From assembly GCA_049663805.1 (NCBI GenBank), contig JBATEB010000134.1:1-6522 (forward strand): 6,522 nucleotides of DNA, written 5' to 3'. Positions within the stretch are counted from its first letter, which is position 1, and the number at the start of each line of letters is the position of its first letter. Positions 1-6,155 of this stretch are shown here, piece after piece. Below the pieces are notes generated by a model, which did no database searches, was not told the DNA's origin, and saw nothing but the letters and a program-made list of their open reading frames with translations. Made by a program: the position numbers and the translations under genes. This DNA comes from VBDM01 sp049663805. Its GTDB lineage: Bacteria > Pseudomonadota > Gammaproteobacteria > Burkholderiales > SG8-39.

Positions 1-6
1 GGCTGA

Positions 7-225
7 TCGTGCGGTAATATCGCTCCCCGGTGCCCCAAAAGTGATATAGGAATTGCAGATGCTTGGCCTCGAGGGGAATTGCCTTTCGCTTTCGCCCCGC
101 CGAGAACGTCGCGTTGCGAGCGGGTCTGTCCAGGGTAAGAGTATGAACCGACGGAGCCCGGCGGCGACTCGTCGATTTATGTCGTGATGCGCGGCCCGTT
201 CCTCGGTCTGGACGTGCTCTTCTGA
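7..225 (+). pseudogene. Frameshifted 3' end of an unidentified protein, possibly an outer-membrane barrel
   Basis: No intact reading frame covers positions 1-250, but protein-like text can be rebuilt across two single-base shifts. Frame 1 (from 7) reads to CCT CGA at 67-72. Loss of one G in the G run 73-76 would continue it in frame 3, where 75-134 reads GIAFRFRPAENVALRAGLSR. One extra A near 137-138 then leads to frame 1 at 139-222, ending DSSIYVVMRGPFLGLDVLF before TGA 223-225. The joined text alternates polar and hydrophobic residues and ends in Phe, as the last strand of a BAM-assembled beta barrel does. I do not recognise the family. The segment converges on tesA, whose stop codon lies 25 bases downstream. 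It may be a decayed gene or an assembly with two indel errors. The part upstream of about 40 is unclear. This reconstruction is inference from frame reading alone. Confidence 0.3.
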
Positions 226-250
226 TCCATCCGTGTAAGTCTCGAGTCCG

Positions 251-865
251 CTATCCCGGCGGCGCCATCACCATCGGCGCGAGTCGCCGCCACACGTTCT
301 CCATGAGGATCGGCTGGGCTTTTTCCGTCGGGTGGAGGTTGTCCTCCTGGAACATCTCGCGCTTGTCCGCCATGCCATCGAAGAAAAAGGGAACGAGCGG
401 AACGCGCTCGTCGCGCGCGATGTCCCGGAACGCCGCGCGAAACGCGTTGGTGTAGCTTGCACCGTAGTTCGGCGGAATCTGCATGCCGACGAGGAGGACC
501 CGAGCGCCCTGCCGCTTGGACTGGCGCACGATCGTGGTGAGGTTGCCTTTGATCTGCTCGACCGGCAGGCCGCGCAATCCGTCGTTTCCCCCAAGCTCGA
601 CGACGACGATCGCCGGCTTGTGCCGGGCGAGCGCCTTGCCGATGCGCGTCGCGCCGCCGGCGGTGGTTTCGCCGCTGATGCTGGCGTTCGCCACGGTATA
701 ATTCGATTTTCTTTGCTTCAACCGCTCGCCGAGCAAGGCCACCCACCCGGCGTTCTGGGGAATACCGTAGGCGGAGGAGAGGCTGTCCCCGTATACGAGG
801 ATCGTCGGCGCGGCCGACGCCGCGCCGCAGCAGGCGAACAGCAGCGCAAACAGTATCGATCTCAT
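251..865 (-). CDS. tesA: TesA: periplasmic GDSL/SGNH-family acyl-CoA thioesterase I / lysophospholipase L1 / arylesterase
   Basis: A 204-residue SGNH hydrolase that cleaves acyl thioesters, lysophospholipids and aryl esters in the periplasm. Residues 1-18 (MRSILFALLFACCGAASA) form a short Sec signal with an AxA cleavage site. A weak lipobox-like LFAC at 9-12 is less convincing. Block I is YGDSLS, residues 25-30, with nucleophile Ser28. Oxyanion-hole blocks are SISGETT (Gly65) and ELGGNDG (Asn94). Block V is DNLHPT, giving the Asp175 and His178 pair. The length matches E. coli TesA (about 208 residues). An in-frame Met seven codons upstream (codon at 884-886) would put charged residues before the signal, and the longest open frame (to 1009) is only antisense of ybbA, so I chose the start at 863-865. 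Its start codon overlaps that of the divergent ybbA by two bases. The same divergent tesA-ybbA-ybbP arrangement exists in E. coli and many proteobacteria. Confidence 0.95.
   Translation of the reverse strand: MRSILFALLFACCGAASAAPTILVYGDSLSSAYGIPQNAGWVALLGERLKQRKSNYTVANASISGETTAGGATRIGKALARHKPAIVVVELGGNDGLRGLPVEQIKGNLTTIVRQSKRQGARVLLVGMQIPPNYGASYTNAFRAAFRDIARDERVPLVPFFFDGMADKREMFQEDNLHPTEKAQPILMENVWRRLAPMVMAPPG
675..702 (+). promoter_or_regulatory. Candidate sigma70 promoter for ybbAP, inside tesA
   Basis: A perfect TATAAT lies at 697-702, preceded after a 16-base spacer by CTGATG at 675-680, which keeps the central TGA of the -35 consensus. It sits in a locally A/T-rich patch of an otherwise G/C-rich gene, on the strand opposite tesA. 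Transcription would begin near 709, leave a leader of about 155 bases antisense to the first part of tesA, and run into ybbA. ybbA has no upstream intergenic space, so a promoter inside tesA is required. The -35 match is poor, so this is a candidate only. Confidence 0.35.
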
Positions 866-1568
866 GTCCGATTCATCCCGCTCCATCGTCGAGGCCGCCG
901 GGCTGTCGAAAGTCGTTCCGCTGAACGCGGCGAGCGGCGCGCCCGGCGCCGAACTGGTCATTTTGCAGGACATTTCCCTGGAGGTCACGCCGGGGGAGGC
1001 GGTGGCCATCGTCGGCGCCTCGGGATCGGGGAAATCGACGCTGCTCGGTCTGCTTGCGGGGCTGGATACGCCGAGTTCGGGGCGGGTGCGGCTGGACGGC
1101 GAAGATCTCTTCGGGCTCGACGAGGACGGGAGGGCGGCGCTGCGCTCGCGGCTGCTCGGTTTCGTTTTCCAGTCGTTTCAGCTCCTGCCCGCGCTCAACG
1201 CCCAGGAGAACGTGATGCTGCCCCTGGAGCTGGCCGGTGCGCCGGGCGCGGCCGACCTCGCGCAGCAGATGCTCGCGCGCGTGGGGCTCGGCGAGCGCCT
1301 GCGGCACTACCCCAAGACGCTCTCGGGCGGCGAGCAGCAGCGCGTCGCCCTCGCGCGCGCCTTCGTGACCCGGCCCAAGCTTCTGCTCGCGGACGAACCC
1401 ACCGGGAACCTCGACGCCGCGACCGGCGCGGGAGTGATCGATCTCATGTTCGAGCTGAACGCGCAGGCGCGCACCACGCTCCTGCTCGTCACCCACGACG
1501 AGGCGATCGCCGCCCGCTGCGGCAGGAGAATCCGGCTGGTCGCCGGACGGATCGACCGCGAAGGCTGA
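864..1568 (+). CDS. ybbA: YbbA: ABC transporter ATP-binding protein of the YbbAP complex
   Basis: A 234-residue cytoplasmic ATPase of the MacB/LolD type that powers the YbbP membrane protein. All nucleotide-binding motifs are intact: Walker A GASGSGKST (51-59), Q-loop Gln103 in VFQSFQLLPALNA, signature LSGGEQQR (153-160), Walker B LLLADEP with catalytic Glu178, D-loop NLD (182-184) and H-loop His211 in VTHD. The sequence around Walker A (EAVAIVGASGSGKSTLLGLL) is typical of the YbbA subgroup. The start at 864 is the only ATG before the domain and leaves a usual N-terminal length. No Shine-Dalgarno sequence is visible, because the upstream bases encode the TesA signal peptide on the other strand. 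ybbP follows after seven bases, so the two are co-transcribed and probably translationally coupled. Family assignment is firm. The transported or extracted substrate is not shown by the sequence. Confidence 0.95.
   Translation: MSDSSRSIVEAAGLSKVVPLNAASGAPGAELVILQDISLEVTPGEAVAIVGASGSGKSTLLGLLAGLDTPSSGRVRLDGEDLFGLDEDGRAALRSRLLGFVFQSFQLLPALNAQENVMLPLELAGAPGAADLAQQMLARVGLGERLRHYPKTLSGGEQQRVALARAFVTRPKLLLADEPTGNLDAATGAGVIDLMFELNAQARTTLLLVTHDEAIAARCGRRIRLVAGRIDREG
960..988 (-). promoter_or_regulatory. Possible tesA promoter, inside ybbA
   Basis: On the minus strand, GTGACC (complement of 983-988) and CAAAAT (complement of 960-965) each match the sigma70 -35 and -10 consensus at four of six positions, with a 17-base spacer. 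Transcription would start near 953 and give tesA a leader of about 88 bases. tesA has no intergenic space upstream, so its promoter must be within ybbA or further away. Matches this weak occur by chance, so confidence is low. Confidence 0.2.
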
Positions 1569-1575
1569 GGGCGCG

Positions 1576-4062
1576 ATGGTTCGGCTCGCCCTGCGGATGC
1601 TGCTTCGCGACTGGCGCGCGGGGGAGTTGCGCGTGCTTGCGCTCGCGCTGGTGCTCGCCGTGGGCAGCGTCTCGAGCGTCGCTTTTTTCGCCGACCGCGT
1701 GCGGCAGGCGCTCACGCGCGAAGCGCACCAGGTGCTCGGCGCCGATGTGCTCCTCTCGGCCGATCACGCCTGGCCGGCGGAATTTCGCGACGAGATCGGC
1801 AGGCGCGGCCTGGCGCGCGCCGAGAGCGTGGGCTTTGCCAGCATGGCGCGCTCGGGCGACCAGGCGCTGCTCACCGCGGTCAAGGCGGTGACCCCCGGCT
1901 ATCCCTTGCGCGGGAAGCTGCGCATCGCGCCGGGGTTGAATGCCCCGGACGAGGAAGCCGGCGCGGTTCCCGAGCGCGGCAGCGCGTGGCTGGACGAGCG
2001 CCTGATGGCCGCCCTCCGGGTCCGGCCGGGCGACATGCTCGAGCTGGGCGAGGCGCGCTTTCGCGTCGCCGCCGTGCTCACGCTCGAGCCCGATCGCGGC
2101 GTGTCCTTCATGAATTTCGCGCCGCGCCTGATGATCCGGCTCGATGACCTGCCCGCGACCGGACTGGTTCAGCCCGGCAGCCGGATCCGCTACCAGCTGC
2201 TCGTCGCCGGCGAGCGCGAACAGGCCGGCGAGTTCGAGCGATGGGCGAAGGCGCGGCTCGGTCGGGGCGAGCGCATCGACAGCCTGGACAACGCCCGGCC
2301 GGAGGTGCGGGCGGGGCTCGATCGCGCGCAGAATTTCCTCGGCCTGACCGCGATGCTCGCAGTGGTGCTGTCCGCGGTCGCGATCGCGCTCGGCACGCGC
2401 CGCTATACCCTGCGGCACCTGGACGGCTACGCGGTGATGCGCTGCCTGGGGGCGCGGCAATCGCAGCTCTTCGCGCTGCTCGCCTGGGAGTTTGTCCTGC
2501 TCGCGGCCGCCGCGTCGGCGGCCGGTTGCGTCCTCGGATTTTTGGTCGAGACTCTGGTCGCGTCCTGGCTCGCAGCGCTCATACCCGGAGCGCTGCCGCC
2601 GCCCGGGCCGGTGCCGGTGCTGCAGGGCGCGGCGACCGGGTTCGTTTTGCTGCTCGGCTTCGCGTTGCCGCCGCTGCTGCAGCTGAAGAACATACCGGCC
2701 TTGCGCGTGCTGCGGCGCGACGTCGGCCCGCCCCGCCAGGGGGCGCTCGCTGTATACATACTGGGGCTCGCGGCGGTATTCGGGCTGATGTGGTGGCAGG
2801 CGGGGGAGCTCAAGCTCGGGAGCACCGTGTTCGGCGGATTCGCGGCGGCTTTCGGCCTGTTCGCGCTGATCGCCCGCGGCGCCTTGCGCTCGCTCGGAAA
2901 GCTCGGGCGCGCCGGCAGCATTTCCTGGCGCTACGGTCTGGCGAACCTGAAGCGGCGCCCCGGGGCGAACACGATCCAGATCGTCGCGATCGCCGTGGGG
3001 CTCACCGCGATCCTCATCCTGACGATGATCCGCACCGATCTGATCGACGCCTGGCGCGCGCGCCTTCCGGCGGACGCGCCCGACCGCTTCCTCGTCAACA
3101 TCCAGCCCGACCAGCGGGAGGCACTCGCCGAGTTCTTCAGGGGCAGCGGGATCGGGCAGCCGCAGACCTTCCCCATGGTGCGCGCGCGCCTGGTCGCGAT
3201 CAACGGGCGGCCGGTGAACGCGGAGGATTACTCCGACGACCGGGCGAAGCGCCAGGTCGAGCGGGAATTCAACGTCACTTACATGGCCGCCCCGCCGCCC
3301 GAGAACAAGGTCACCGCGGGAGCCTGGTTCGGCGCGGAGGATCTCGCGCGCGGCGCGATCTCGGTGGAGCACTGGATCGCCGAGCGTCTGGGAATCCGCC
3401 TCGGAGACAGGCTCGAATTCGAGTCGGCGGGCCGCAGCGTCTCGGCGGGCGTCACCAGCATCCGCAAGCTCGAGTGGGACTCGATGCGGCCGAATTTCTT
3501 CTTCATCACGACCCCCGGGTTGCTCGACGGTTTCGCGACGAGCTACATCACGGCTTTTCACGCGCCGCGCGGCGATTCGCAGCTCACCTTGCGGCTGTCG
3601 CAGCGCTTCCCCAACATCACCGTGATCGACTTCACCCTCATCCTGCGGCAGATCCAGTCCGTCATGGACCAGCTGATCGGCGCGGTGCAGCTGGTGTTCC
3701 TGTTCGCGCTCGCGGCCGGCGTCCTGGTGCTGTACGCGGCGCTGCTCGCGACCCAGGACGAGCGCACCCACGAGGCGGCGGTGATGCGCGCGCTCGGAGC
3801 GAGCCGCGCGCAGGTGCTCGCCGCGCAGCGCGCCGAGTTCGCGGTGCTGGGCGCGATCGCCGGCCTGCTCGCTTCGCTCGGCGCGAGCGCGATCGGCTGG
3901 ACGCTGGCGACGCGCGTGTTCCAGCTCGAATTCATCTGGAACGGTTGGATCTGGATCGCCGGCCCCTCGCTCGGTCTCGCCTGCGTCGTGCTGAACGCCT
4001 GGGCCGGCGCCCGCGCGGCCTTGGGCCGGCCGCCGATGGCGGCGCTGCGCGAGGTCGTCTGA
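1576..4062 (+). CDS. ybbP: YbbP: large FtsX-type ABC membrane protein of the YbbAP complex
   Basis: An 828-residue inner-membrane protein (E. coli YbbP is about 804). By eye it has about ten membrane segments: near 18-38, 254-273, 302-325, 348-370, 392-408, 416-435, 464-484, 699-722, 753-777 and 789-810. Two large soluble periplasmic parts lie at about 40-250 and 490-695. It carries two FtsX-type domains, each with the same cytoplasmic coupling motif: YAVMRCLGARQSQ (285-297) and AAVMRALGASRAQ (734-746), showing internal duplication. This marks the type VII (MacB/LolCDE) superfamily, which couples ATP use by YbbA to movement of periplasmic domains rather than to transmembrane transport. With TesA it probably delivers membrane-derived hydrophobic esters for hydrolysis; that role is inferred from family and context. 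The start is supported by GAGG at 1567-1570, overlapping the ybbA stop, five bases before ATG. The TGA stop shares two bases with an inverted repeat. Confidence 0.95.
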   Translation: MVRLALRMLLRDWRAGELRVLALALVLAVGSVSSVAFFADRVRQALTREAHQVLGADVLLSADHAWPAEFRDEIGRRGLARAESVGFASMARSGDQALLTAVKAVTPGYPLRGKLRIAPGLNAPDEEAGAVPERGSAWLDERLMAALRVRPGDMLELGEARFRVAAVLTLEPDRGVSFMNFAPRLMIRLDDLPATGLVQPGSRIRYQLLVAGEREQAGEFERWAKARLGRGERIDSLDNARPEVRAGLDRAQNFLGLTAMLAVVLSAVAIALGTRRYTLRHLDGYAVMRCLGARQSQLFALLAWEFVLLAAAASAAGCVLGFLVETLVASWLAALIPGALPPPGPVPVLQGAATGFVLLLGFALPPLLQLKNIPALRVLRRDVGPPRQGALAVYILGLAAVFGLMWWQAGELKLGSTVFGGFAAAFGLFALIARGALRSLGKLGRAGSISWRYGLANLKRRPGANTIQIVAIAVGLTAILILTMIRTDLIDAWRARLPADAPDRFLVNIQPDQREALAEFFRGSGIGQPQTFPMVRARLVAINGRPVNAEDYSDDRAKRQVEREFNVTYMAAPPPENKVTAGAWFGAEDLARGAISVEHWIAERLGIRLGDRLEFESAGRSVSAGVTSIRKLEWDSMRPNFFFITTPGLLDGFATSYITAFHAPRGDSQLTLRLSQRFPNITVIDFTLILRQIQSVMDQLIGAVQLVFLFALAAGVLVLYAALLATQDERTHEAAVMRALGASRAQVLAAQRAEFAVLGAIAGLLASLGASAIGWTLATRVFQLEFIWNGWIWIAGPSLGLACVVLNAWAGARAALGRPPMAALREVV

Positions 4063-4137
4063 AACCGGGGACAGACCACGTTTTCAGCAGTGCCATAGAC
4101 GGGGAAGACCGGGAAAACGTGGTCTGTCCCCGGTTTC
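4061..4137. repeat. Perfect 25-bp inverted repeat, REP-like palindromic element
   Basis: The left arm 4061-4085 and right arm 4113-4137 are exact reverse complements over 25 bases, separated by a 27-base spacer. The arm core is GGGGACAGACCACGTTTT. Pairing stops on both sides (4060/4138 and 4086/4112 do not match), so the boundaries are sharp. The left arm starts with the G and A of the ybbP stop codon. No T run follows either side, so it is not a classical intrinsic terminator, though such a stem can block 3' exonucleases or polymerase. From memory, palindromes with this core recur between genes of betaproteobacteria and relatives, which suggests a repetitive element moved by a REP-associated (IS200-like) transposase. 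No transposase is present here. The repeat itself is certain; the family is recall. Confidence 0.9.
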
Positions 4138-4144
4138 CCCACGT

Positions 4145-4150
4145 TACAAT
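4145..4150 (+). promoter_or_regulatory. Possible -10 box for rmuC
   Basis: TACAAT matches the sigma70 -10 consensus at five of six positions and ends five bases before the rmuC ATG. No convincing -35 is seen at 16-18 bases upstream, a stretch that belongs to the repeat arm. If used, transcription would start at or next to the A of the start codon, giving a leaderless message, which would fit the absence of a Shine-Dalgarno sequence. Confidence 0.25.
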
Positions 4151-4155
4151 GCCTG

Positions 4156-5277
4156 ATGCCTGAAGTCACCCTGACGATCGCCGTTATCGCGCTCCTGATC
4201 CTCGGCTGGGCGGCCTGGCGCATCGCCGCGCTGGAGCGCAGGTTGAAGGATCCGGCGGCGGCCCTCACGCCCCTGCTGGAGGAAAAGCACCGCGCGATGC
4301 TGACCGATCTGCACCAGGGCCTGACCCAGCAGGGCGACCGGCTGGGACGCAACCTCGCCGACTCGAGCGAGCGGCTCTCGGCCAAGATCGACCAGCGCCT
4401 GGACCAGATCGCCGGCAAGGTCGACGATCGCCTCGAGGAGGGTTTCAAGAAGACCAACGATACCTTCGTCAGCGTCATGCAGCGCCTGGCGACCATCGAC
4501 GAGGCGCAGAAGAAGATCGAAATCCTGACGGGAAGCGTCGTCAGCCTGCAGGATCTGCTCGGAGACAAGCGCAGCCGCGGCGCTTTCGGCGAGGTGCAGC
4601 TCGAGGCGCTGGTGAGGAACGTCCTTCCTCCCGCCGGGTTCGAATTACAGTACACGCTCTCAAACGGCACGCGGGTGGACTGCGTGCTGCGGCTGCCGCC
4701 GCCCACCGGCCTGGTGGCGGTGGACTCCAAGTTTCCCCTGGAGAACTACCAGCGCATGTTCGACCGCGAGGCGGACCCGGCGGAGCGCTCCCTCGCGCAG
4801 AAGCAGTTCAAGGCCGACATCAGGAGACACGTCGACGACATCGCCAGGAAATACATCGTCCCGACGGAGACTTCCGACGGGGCGGTGATGTTCGTCCCGG
4901 CGGAGGCCGTGTTCGCCGAAATTCATGCCTATCACGCCGAGGTCGTCGAGTACGCGATCGGCAGGCGCGTGTGGATCGTCTCGCCCACCACCCTGATGGC
5001 GGTGCTCAACACGGCGCGCGCGGTGCTCAAGGACGTGGAGACGCGCCGGCATATCCACGTCATCAAGGATGAGCTCGCTAAACTCGGCGCGGATTTCGTC
5101 CGGTTCGACGAGCGCATGAAGAAGCTCGCCGACCACATTCGCCAGGCGCACCAGGACGCGGAAGACGTTCAGGTCTCGAGCCGCAAGATCTCGCAGCGCT
5201 TCGCGCAGATCGAGTCGGCGGAAATCGAGGAGCGGCCCTCCGCGAACGTCGTGCGGCTGGACCGGGAAAGGGAGTAA
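4156..5277 (+). CDS. rmuC: RmuC family protein (predicted membrane-anchored nuclease, DNA recombination)
   Basis: A 373-residue RmuC-family protein. Residues 4-22 form an N-terminal membrane anchor, followed by a coiled-coil region of about 23-130 with repeated polar heptads (for example SAKIDQRLDQIAGKVDDRLE). The predicted PD-(D/E)XK-like nuclease core follows: GAFGEVQLE (142-150, Glu146), RVDCVLRL (173-180, Asp175) and VAVDSKFP (187-194, Asp190 and Lys192), then the conserved VMFVPAEAVFAE (244-255). Key residues are present, so it looks active. In E. coli, rmuC affects the rate of inversion between short inverted repeats, and the family is also linked to phage restriction; the molecular reaction is not settled. 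It is shorter than E. coli RmuC (about 475), mainly through a short C-terminus. The start at 4156 places the anchor first, but no ribosome site precedes it. The nitroreductase gene follows after nine bases. Confidence 0.95.
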   Translation: MPEVTLTIAVIALLILGWAAWRIAALERRLKDPAAALTPLLEEKHRAMLTDLHQGLTQQGDRLGRNLADSSERLSAKIDQRLDQIAGKVDDRLEEGFKKTNDTFVSVMQRLATIDEAQKKIEILTGSVVSLQDLLGDKRSRGAFGEVQLEALVRNVLPPAGFELQYTLSNGTRVDCVLRLPPPTGLVAVDSKFPLENYQRMFDREADPAERSLAQKQFKADIRRHVDDIARKYIVPTETSDGAVMFVPAEAVFAEIHAYHAEVVEYAIGRRVWIVSPTTLMAVLNTARAVLKDVETRRHIHVIKDELAKLGADFVRFDERMKKLADHIRQAHQDAEDVQVSSRKISQRFAQIESAEIEERPSANVVRLDRERE

Positions 5278-5283
5278 GGAGGT
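5275..5283 (+). promoter_or_regulatory. Near-ideal Shine-Dalgarno sequence overlapping the rmuC stop codon
   Basis: TAAGGAGGT pairs fully with the 16S rRNA 3' end and contains the rmuC TAA as its first three bases. It stands three bases before the nitroreductase ATG at 5287. A ribosome ending rmuC would sit on this site, so translation of the two genes is probably coupled. It fixes the nitroreductase start. Confidence 0.85.
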
Positions 5284-5286
5284 CAC

Positions 5287-6033
5287 ATGGCTCAGGGTGC
5301 CACCGATCTGCAGGTCCGCTGCGAAACCTTGCTCGAAGTGATGCGAAACCGGTCGACGACGCGCCAGTTCGACCCGGGCCACGTCGTGCCGCGCGGGCAC
5401 TACGACCTCATCCTCGAGGCGGCGCGCCATGCGCCCTCGGGCGCCAACGCCCAGCCCTGGCATTACATCATCGTCACGGACCCGGAGACCAAGAGAAAAA
5501 TCGCCGACTATTTCGTCGAGGAGCAGCGCCACCGCGCCAAGCTGAAGATGAAGTTCCCGACGCCCAACTACCGCGGGCTGGAAACCGCTCCGGGAATGAT
5601 CGTCGTCGTCGCGGACTTCCGTTTCACGCGGGCGTTCCCGGTTCTCGGGGACGGCAGCGACCTCGACCGCCAGTACCACGAGAACGCCGAGCGCATCCTG
5701 CTGCAGAGCGTCGCCGCCTCGACGATGTCCGCGCACCTCGCGGCCGCGGCGCTCGGCTACAACGTCTGGTGGGTGACGGCGATCGGGCAGGAGAGCGCGC
5801 AGAAGGCCATGCGGCCGCTGCTCGGCGTGCCGGATGAGCTTTCGATCATCGACATCTTCTGCTTCGGCCCCGCGGCCAAGCCGCCTTACAAACGCTGGAA
5901 GAAATCGCTCGACCAGATCCGCAGCTGGGAGCGCTTCGACATGAAGCAGTTCATGACACCCGAGCAGATCGAGGCGTGGATCAAGGAAACGCGGCACAAG
6001 GTGATGTATCGCGACGAATCGAAGGTCGACTAG
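5287..6033 (+). CDS. Nitroreductase-family FMN oxidoreductase
   Basis: A 248-residue protein of the FMN-dependent nitroreductase superfamily, which uses NAD(P)H to reduce nitro groups, quinones or related compounds in the cytoplasm, usually as a homodimer. The N-terminal FMN phosphate-binding motif RNRSTTRQFD is at 20-29, and the conserved APSGANAQPWHY (49-60) lies next to the flavin. Further family features are LLQSVAASTMSAHLAAAALGYN (138-159) and the closing FMN segment FGPAAKPPYKRWKK (193-206). About 40 charged residues follow (207-248), a longer tail than in many members. I cannot assign a substrate: the family also includes deiodinases and dehydrogenases, and no neighbour points to a pathway. 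It is in an apparent operon with rmuC, with a strong ribosome site built into the rmuC stop. Confidence 0.93.
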   Translation: MAQGATDLQVRCETLLEVMRNRSTTRQFDPGHVVPRGHYDLILEAARHAPSGANAQPWHYIIVTDPETKRKIADYFVEEQRHRAKLKMKFPTPNYRGLETAPGMIVVVADFRFTRAFPVLGDGSDLDRQYHENAERILLQSVAASTMSAHLAAAALGYNVWWVTAIGQESAQKAMRPLLGVPDELSIIDIFCFGPAAKPPYKRWKKSLDQIRSWERFDMKQFMTPEQIEAWIKETRHKVMYRDESKVD

Positions 6034-6052
6034 GAAAGGTTCCGCGGCCAGT

Positions 6053-6133
6053 GTGATCGCAGCGGCGGAGCGCATCCCGAAGGTGGCCTGGAACAAGTTC
6101 GTCGCGATGCGCTACGGGGACATCAAGAAATAG
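6053..6133 (+). other. Short open frame between nitroreductase and azlC (remnant or leader peptide)
   Basis: A GTG at 6053 opens 26 codons that end at TAG 6131-6133. The frame is open back to 6005 without an ATG. The end of the peptide, KVAWNKFVAMRYGDIKK, reads like the C-terminus of a real protein, but I cannot identify the family. GGAAAGG at 6033-6039 lies rather far (13 bases) from the GTG. It is in the same frame as azlC. It could be the relic of a lost gene, an upstream leader peptide for azlC, or chance. There is no run of branched-chain codons as in classical leader peptides. Confidence 0.2.
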
Positions 6134-6155
6134 CGGTCCGGCCGCCGGGAAGACG

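Noticed and set aside
123..131. GGTCTGTCC, identical to part of the palindrome arm
   Set aside because: Only nine bases match and flanking bases diverge; a near match also occurs in azlC, so chance is enough.
59..187. 42-codon ATG frame on the + strand in the left region
   Set aside because: Ser/Arg-rich without family resemblance; the repaired frame across 7-225 gives better protein-like text.
251..1009. Longer tesA start giving 252 residues
   Set aside because: The extra 48 residues are antisense of ybbA and would bury the signal peptide inside the protein.
332..1891. 519-codon open frame on the + strand across tesA, ybbA and ybbP
   Set aside because: Arg/Ala/Gly-rich with no motifs, overlapping three confident genes in other frames.
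1489..3771. 760-codon open frame on the minus strand opposite ybbP
   Set aside because: Low-complexity Arg/Glu/Gln/Gly-rich text without domains, exactly antisense to the well-supported ybbP; a G/C-rich shadow frame.
4061..4137. Palindrome as an ordinary Rho-independent terminator for ybbP
   Set aside because: No T run follows the right arm (TTTCCCC then mixed sequence), and the long stem with a 27-base spacer is atypical.
2241..4163. 640-codon open frame on the + strand within ybbP
   Set aside because: Second-frame shadow of ybbP with biased composition; only its last codons pass through the palindrome and the rmuC start.
4660..6096. 478-codon open frame on the minus strand opposite rmuC and the nitroreductase
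   Set aside because: Antisense to two genes with intact motifs; composition typical of a shadow.
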